Positions 14,524 through 17,832 of a stretch of 17,832 bases of DNA are shown piece after piece. A program made the translations under genes and the position numbers. This stretch comes from Deltaproteobacteria bacterium (lineage in GTDB: Bacteria; Desulfobacterota; Desulfobacteria; Desulfobacterales; JAFDCJ01). Below the pieces are notes generated by a model that saw nothing but the letters and a program-made list of their open reading frames with translations, made no database searches and had not been told where the DNA came from. Position 1 is the first letter of the stretch, and the number at the start of each line of letters is the position of its first letter. The DNA is taken from positions 1 through 17,832 of the forward strand of contig JAJRVC010000017.1 in assembly GCA_024277475.1 (NCBI GenBank), in the 5' to 3' direction.

Positions 14524-15306
14524 ATGAGAAAATGGATAGTACTAACTGCGGTGTTATTAACAGCTGTCATGGTTATCGCCGGACCGGCGACTGCCAAGGA
14601 CTGGAAAAAAATTCGAATTGGCACCGAGGGAGCCTACCCCCCCTTCAATGCCATTGATAAAGATGGGAAATTATGGGGTTTTGATGTGGATATCGCCAAG
14701 GCCATTTGCAAGGCCCTTGGGGTGCAGTGCGAGATGGTAGTCCAGGACTGGGACGGTATCATTCCCGGCCTGCTGGCCAAAAAGTACGACTGCATCATCG
14801 CATCCATGAGTAGAACTGAAGAGAGAATGAAAAAGGTGTCCTTTACTGACAAGTACTATTTATCTCCGGGCCATTTTTATGCAAAAAAAGGGGCGGATAT
14901 TGAAATCAGCAAAAAAGGACTTAAAGGCAAAAACGTGGCGGTACAACGTGCCACCTCGTGGGAAACGTTTTTGCGTGACAAGTTTGGTGATATATTAAAA
15001 ATTACAGTCTATGGTACGATGGATGAAGCCAACCTGGACCTCATCAGCGGACGGGTGGACCTCGGCTTTGCAGATCCGATGTCATTGGCGACCAACTTTT
15101 TTAAGACCGATGCCGGAAAAAACTTTGAGCTTATTGGTCCGGTATATAAGGATCCCAAATATTTCGGTCCCGTATGCATCGCCGTGCGCAAACAGGATAA
15201 CGATTTAGTAGAACTGCTTAACAAGGGAATAAAAATGATTCGAGCAGATGGAACTTATCAGAAAATTAACGCCAAATATTTTGACTTTGACGTCTATGGC
15301 GATTAA
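14524..15306 (+). CDS. Periplasmic amino-acid-binding protein (HisJ/ArgT family)
   Basis: This secreted 260-residue protein captures substrate in the periplasm and delivers it to the permeases. Residues 1-24 form a Sec signal peptide (KW, hydrophobic LTAVLLTAVMVIAG, cleavage after ATA). The mature domain is SBP type 3: IRIGTEGAYPPFNAID, WGFDVDIAKAICKALG, Cys62 and Cys69 at the disulfide positions of HisJ/ArgT, SMSRTEERMKKVSFT with carboxylate-binding Arg101, RATSWETF, and Asp184 in VDLGFADP, the alpha-amine ligand. These point to an alpha-amino acid, or an N-methylated one, rather than a betaine, whose binders use Trp/Tyr boxes of another fold. A strong AAGGAGG lies 6 bases before the ATG, and the gene is probably highly translated. 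Confidence 0.92.
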   Translation: MRKWIVLTAVLLTAVMVIAGPATAKDWKKIRIGTEGAYPPFNAIDKDGKLWGFDVDIAKAICKALGVQCEMVVQDWDGIIPGLLAKKYDCIIASMSRTEERMKKVSFTDKYYLSPGHFYAKKGADIEISKKGLKGKNVAVQRATSWETFLRDKFGDILKITVYGTMDEANLDLISGRVDLGFADPMSLATNFFKTDAGKNFELIGPVYKDPKYFGPVCIAVRKQDNDLVELLNKGIKMIRADGTYQKINAKYFDFDVYGD

Positions 15307-15319
15307 AGCCGCTACGCAA

Positions 15320-15339
15320 CCCCGGCTACACTGTCGGGG
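15320..15339 (+). other. Hairpin after the binding-protein gene
   Basis: CCCCGGC (15320-15326) pairs with GTCGGGG (15333-15339), seven pairs with one G-T, loop TACACT. It lies 14 bases past the stop of the binding-protein gene and before the first permease. Such hairpins commonly protect the binding-protein mRNA or reduce read-through. No T-run follows, so the permeases are probably still co-transcribed. Confidence 0.6.
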
Positions 15340-15357
15340 GTGCAGCAAAAAGTAAAA

Positions 15358-16056
15358 ATGGAATTGTTTGACCTAAAGGGATACGGCTGGTTGCTTTGGA
15401 AGGGGGTTCAGCTCACCGTCACAGTCGGACTGTGCTCAATGTCGCTTGCCATGCTGCTGGGGCTGATCGCGGCCTGGGGAAAATTGGCCAGATCAGGGCT
15501 GGCCAGAGGTGTGGCCGATGCCTACACTACCGTCATGCGGGGTGTGCCCGAGCTGGTTACGATCCTGCTGGTATACTATGGTGGACCGACCCTTATACAA
15601 AACATGTTTTTCTCCATGGGGATCGATTTGACAATCAACCTGAACCCCTTTGTCGCCGGTGTGGGAACGCTCGGCTTTATTTATGGGGCCTTTGCGACAG
15701 AAGTTTTTCGGGGGGCCTATCTATCGGTGCCAAGAGGTCAAAGAGAGGCCGCCCGCGCAGTGGGTATGAGTATCATCCTCACGTTAAGGCGGGTGATACT
15801 GCCCCAGATGTGGCGTTTCGCTCTGCCGGGATTGGGCAATGTGTGGATGGTTCTTATCAAGGCAACTGCACTGATATCGGTCATTCAGCTCCCAGAATTA
15901 ATGCGCAATGCCGACATTGCATCGCGTGCAACGAAAAAACCGTTCACTTTTTTTTTTACCGCTTCACTTTTTTACCTAGTCATAACGATTATCTCCATGA
16001 TACTCCAAAAACGGGCAGAGATGTGGGCGGACCGTGGCATAAGGAGGGTTAGCTGA
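15358..16056 (+). CDS. Amino-acid ABC importer, permease 1 (HisQ/OccQ type)
   Basis: This inner-membrane protein of 232 residues is one half of the transport channel. It has about five hydrophobic segments (LTVTVGLCSMSLAMLLGLIA, LVTILLVYYGG, TLGFIYGAFATEVF, VWMVLIKATALISVI, FFFTASLFYLVITIISMIL). The cytoplasmic EAA coupling loop is clear: GAYLSVPRGQREAARAVGMS through RRVILPQMW. ATG 15358 is chosen. The in-frame GTG at 15340 would begin directly at the base of a hairpin. The ribosome site is weak either way, fitting lower expression than the binding protein. Its TGA overlaps the ATG of permease 2 by one base. Confidence 0.9.
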   Translation: MELFDLKGYGWLLWKGVQLTVTVGLCSMSLAMLLGLIAAWGKLARSGLARGVADAYTTVMRGVPELVTILLVYYGGPTLIQNMFFSMGIDLTINLNPFVAGVGTLGFIYGAFATEVFRGAYLSVPRGQREAARAVGMSIILTLRRVILPQMWRFALPGLGNVWMVLIKATALISVIQLPELMRNADIASRATKKPFTFFFTASLFYLVITIISMILQKRAEMWADRGIRRVS

Positions 16057-16751
16057 TGAATATGGGGGTTATCTGGGAGAGCCTGCCACATCTGCTTAAA
16101 GGTACGGTCCTGACACTCAATATCACCACAGTCAGTGTTCTGTGCGGTTTATTGCTCGCCGTGCCCCTGGCCTTGATGCGGGTCGCTAAAAACAGCCTTT
16201 TGTGGGTTCCCTCTTACCTGTTTATTTTCTATTTCAGAGGTACGCCGCTGTTGGTGCAACTGTTCCTTATCTATTACGGCAGTGGTCAGTTCCTGGATTT
16301 TTTAGTTACCATCGGCCTGTGGACATTTTTTCGGCATGCATATTTTTATGCCGTTTTAACACTGACGTTAAATACGGCCGCATACACAGCGGAGATACTG
16401 CGGGGTGCCATTCTAGCAGTGCCCTTCGGTGAGATCGAAGCCGGGACGGCATGCGGTATGTCCAAGGCGAAACTGTATAGACGTATTATCCTGCCCCAGG
16501 CTATTCGGCTGGCTTGGCCGGCCTATACGAATGAAGTGGTATTTTTGCTTCAGGCCACGTCACTGGTGTCCATTATCACTTTGCTGGATATAACCGGTGT
16601 TGCTCGTCTCATATCTGCAAAAACATTCGCCTTCTATGAATTGTTCCTAACAGCCGGTGCTTTGTATTTAGTCCTGGTATACGGACTTCTTTTTATATTC
16701 AGAAAGGTTGAGTACCGGCTATCGGCTAATCTTCGGGCACAAGAGACCTGA
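16056..16751 (+). CDS. Amino-acid ABC importer, permease 2 (HisM/OccM type)
   Basis: The second 231-residue membrane half of the channel. Hydrophobic helices include LTLNITTVSVLCGLLLAVPL, LFIFYFRGTPLLVQLFLIYY, FYAVLTLTLNTAAYTAEIL, FLLQATSLVSIITLLDITG and LFLTAGALYLVLVYGLLFIF. YFRGTPLLVQ is the conserved turn of polar amino-acid permeases. The EAA loop reads GAILAVPFGEIEAGTACGMS then RRIILPQAIR. AGGAGGG lies 6 bases before the ATG, inside the end of permease 1, so the two are coupled and probably form a heterodimer. After this gene there is a 127-base gap before the racemase-family gene. Confidence 0.91.
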   Translation: MNMGVIWESLPHLLKGTVLTLNITTVSVLCGLLLAVPLALMRVAKNSLLWVPSYLFIFYFRGTPLLVQLFLIYYGSGQFLDFLVTIGLWTFFRHAYFYAVLTLTLNTAAYTAEILRGAILAVPFGEIEAGTACGMSKAKLYRRIILPQAIRLAWPAYTNEVVFLLQATSLVSIITLLDITGVARLISAKTFAFYELFLTAGALYLVLVYGLLFIFRKVEYRLSANLRAQET

Positions 16752-16878
16752 CCATTTTTCCGGGTAGGCTATATGCATCTTTAAACCTCTAAAAAGTACT
16801 TATGCACCATACGGTATTTTTAATTGTCACAGGAATAATGTCGACAAATGTCTTATAAATTGACTAAGGAGAAATGTG

Positions 16879-17664
16879 ATGTATCAAAATCGTGATATGG
16901 GGATATCGCATATCAGAGCCCGCAAAAACCACCGCTGCTACGGCATGGGGCTCGGGGTCATCATCCTGGACGATGTATATCCCGGTTTTCCGGGTGATGT
17001 TCGCAATGCCAGTGCCTACCCATTCCCCATACAGTATGAAGTCGTAAAAGGGGTTGATATTAGAGCTCTTGTCGTAGAAGAGGACAAGTCACCTTGCCTT
17101 GCGCCTATCCAACATGCGGCAAAAAAATTAGAACAACTGGGCTGCAGGGCGATCGCGGCCGAGTGCGGTTATTTTGCATACTTTCAAAAAAAAATTGCAG
17201 GCTTTGTTGACGTACCCGTATTCATGTCCAGCCTGCTCCAGGTGCCACTTGCCCAGCAGTTGATTGGACCGAATCGACTGGTGGGACTCGTTGCGGCAGA
17301 AAGACGGTATCTCAAGGATGCACATCTTGAGGCGGTCGGCATCAAGCCGGGGAGCAATTATATCGTCGCCGGTGCTGAAGACGAATACGATTGCCCCGAG
17401 TTCAAGCACCTCTGGGGCGACTCCGACCGAACCGATCCGCCCGGTGCCATTTATGAAAAAGCGGAAAAAGATTTCGTCCGGACAGCCGTCTCTTTTTACA
17501 ACGACCACCCCAACATGGGGGCAATGGTGCTGGAATGCACTGGTTTTCAACCTTTTGCCAGAGCAATACAACGAAAAATCGACATTCCGATCTTCAGCTG
17601 GGGAACACTTCTGGACTATGCCTATTCAGTAGTGGTCCACAGGGATTACTATGGGCATGTCTAA
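16879..17664 (+). CDS. Asp/Glu/hydantoin racemase-superfamily protein
   Basis: This 261-residue cytoplasmic protein has the two-domain, two-cysteine pattern of cofactor-free racemases and related decarboxylases. Cys96 lies in IAAECGYFA and Cys220 in MVLECTGF, each at the end of a beta strand as in Asp/Glu racemases. NRLVGLVAAERRYL resembles the central strand-turn of the superfamily. It could invert an amino acid, an N-methyl amino acid or a hydantoin; the substrate cannot be read. ATG 16879 is preferred to GTG 16876 because AAGGAG ends 7 bases before it. It follows the ABC importer and may share its transcript, though the 127-base gap leaves room for its own promoter; none is convincing. Confidence 0.75.
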   Translation: MYQNRDMGISHIRARKNHRCYGMGLGVIILDDVYPGFPGDVRNASAYPFPIQYEVVKGVDIRALVVEEDKSPCLAPIQHAAKKLEQLGCRAIAAECGYFAYFQKKIAGFVDVPVFMSSLLQVPLAQQLIGPNRLVGLVAAERRYLKDAHLEAVGIKPGSNYIVAGAEDEYDCPEFKHLWGDSDRTDPPGAIYEKAEKDFVRTAVSFYNDHPNMGAMVLECTGFQPFARAIQRKIDIPIFSWGTLLDYAYSVVVHRDYYGHV

Positions 17665-17668
17665 TAAC

Positions 17669-17783
17669 TCAATTCATAAGCCACCCCGACCTGTCGGGAT
17701 GAGAATTTAAAAGGTTCTACCGTTACCGCGCGGGCATGCTTGACGGGTGCAAATCTGATCGATGCCGGCGGCTTATGAATTGA
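17669..17783. repeat. 115-bp element bounded by perfect 14-bp inverted repeats
   Basis: TCAATTCATAAGCC (17669-17682) is exactly complementary to 17770-17783. Inside, CCCGAC (17685-17690) pairs with GTCGGG (17693-17698), and GGCAT/ATGCC near 17730 and 17762-17766 can pair too. It starts 5 bases after the racemase stop. It could be a small non-autonomous transposable element, a structured RNA or a 3'-end stem; no flanking target duplication is evident. Confidence 0.65.
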
Positions 17784-17815
17784 TATAAATCAGCGACCCC
17801 CAGCAGAGGTGGCCC

Positions 17816-17832
17816 GGCCCCTTCCAGGGGCC
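17816..17832. other. GC hairpin at the right edge
   Basis: GGCCCC (17816-17821), loop TTCCA, GGGGCC (17827-17832) is a perfect 6-bp stem that ends at the window edge. Whether a T-run follows, making it a terminator, cannot be seen. Confidence 0.45.

Overview
The window looks like a piece of a Gram-negative anaerobe, most likely a Desulfobacterota (sulfate-reducer-type) genome. This is inference. It rests on intergenic repeats of a type common in those genomes, a pyrrolysine-free MttB-family methyltransferase, a split NDP-forming acyl-CoA synthetase, and the overall gene style. No rRNA, tRNA, CRISPR array or insertion sequence was seen.

Left part (1-3100). About 660 bases of gene-free, repeat-rich DNA precede a minus-strand trpD (anthranilate phosphoribosyltransferase). 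trpD stands alone but has its own transcription-attenuation leader: a 29-codon peptide with three consecutive Trp codons, then two tandem terminator-like hairpins. TrpD has unusual substitutions in its PRPP/Mg motif. Next comes a minus-strand MazF-type toxin and ribbon-helix-helix antitoxin pair whose promoter -10 lies inside a 30-base palindrome, probably the autoregulatory operator.

Middle (3100-7640). Plus-strand alpha and beta subunits of an NDP-forming acyl-CoA synthetase overlap by 7 bases. Converging on them from the right is a minus-strand unit: a FadR-subfamily (GntR) regulator interrupted by an apparent -1 frameshift at an A8 run, then an MttB-superfamily methyltransferase without an in-frame amber codon.

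Right part (7640-17832). A 444-base AT-rich divergent control region holds a sigma70-like promoter for the regulator/mttB unit and a FadR/PdhR-like operator (TTGGT-N3-ACCAA). Rightward from it runs a heterotetrameric sarcosine oxidase operon in the order soxB-soxD-soxA-soxG. It is followed by a polar amino-acid ABC importer (ATPase, periplasmic binding protein, two permeases) and an Asp/Glu/hydantoin-racemase-superfamily protein. The window ends with a 115-base element bounded by perfect 14-base inverted repeats.

Working model (inference): the 5.4-17.7 kb block is a catabolic island for an N-methylated amino acid. The importer brings in an alpha-amino acid, because the carboxylate-binding Arg and amine-binding Asp are kept. 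MttB would move a methyl group to a corrinoid protein encoded elsewhere. The SoxBDAG complex would oxidise remaining N-methyl groups to methylene-tetrahydrofolate, and the racemase could handle the D/L form. The FadR-type regulator between the two arms would sense the substrate or a product. The usual partners (corrinoid protein, methyl-THF transferase, glyA, purU) are absent from the window.
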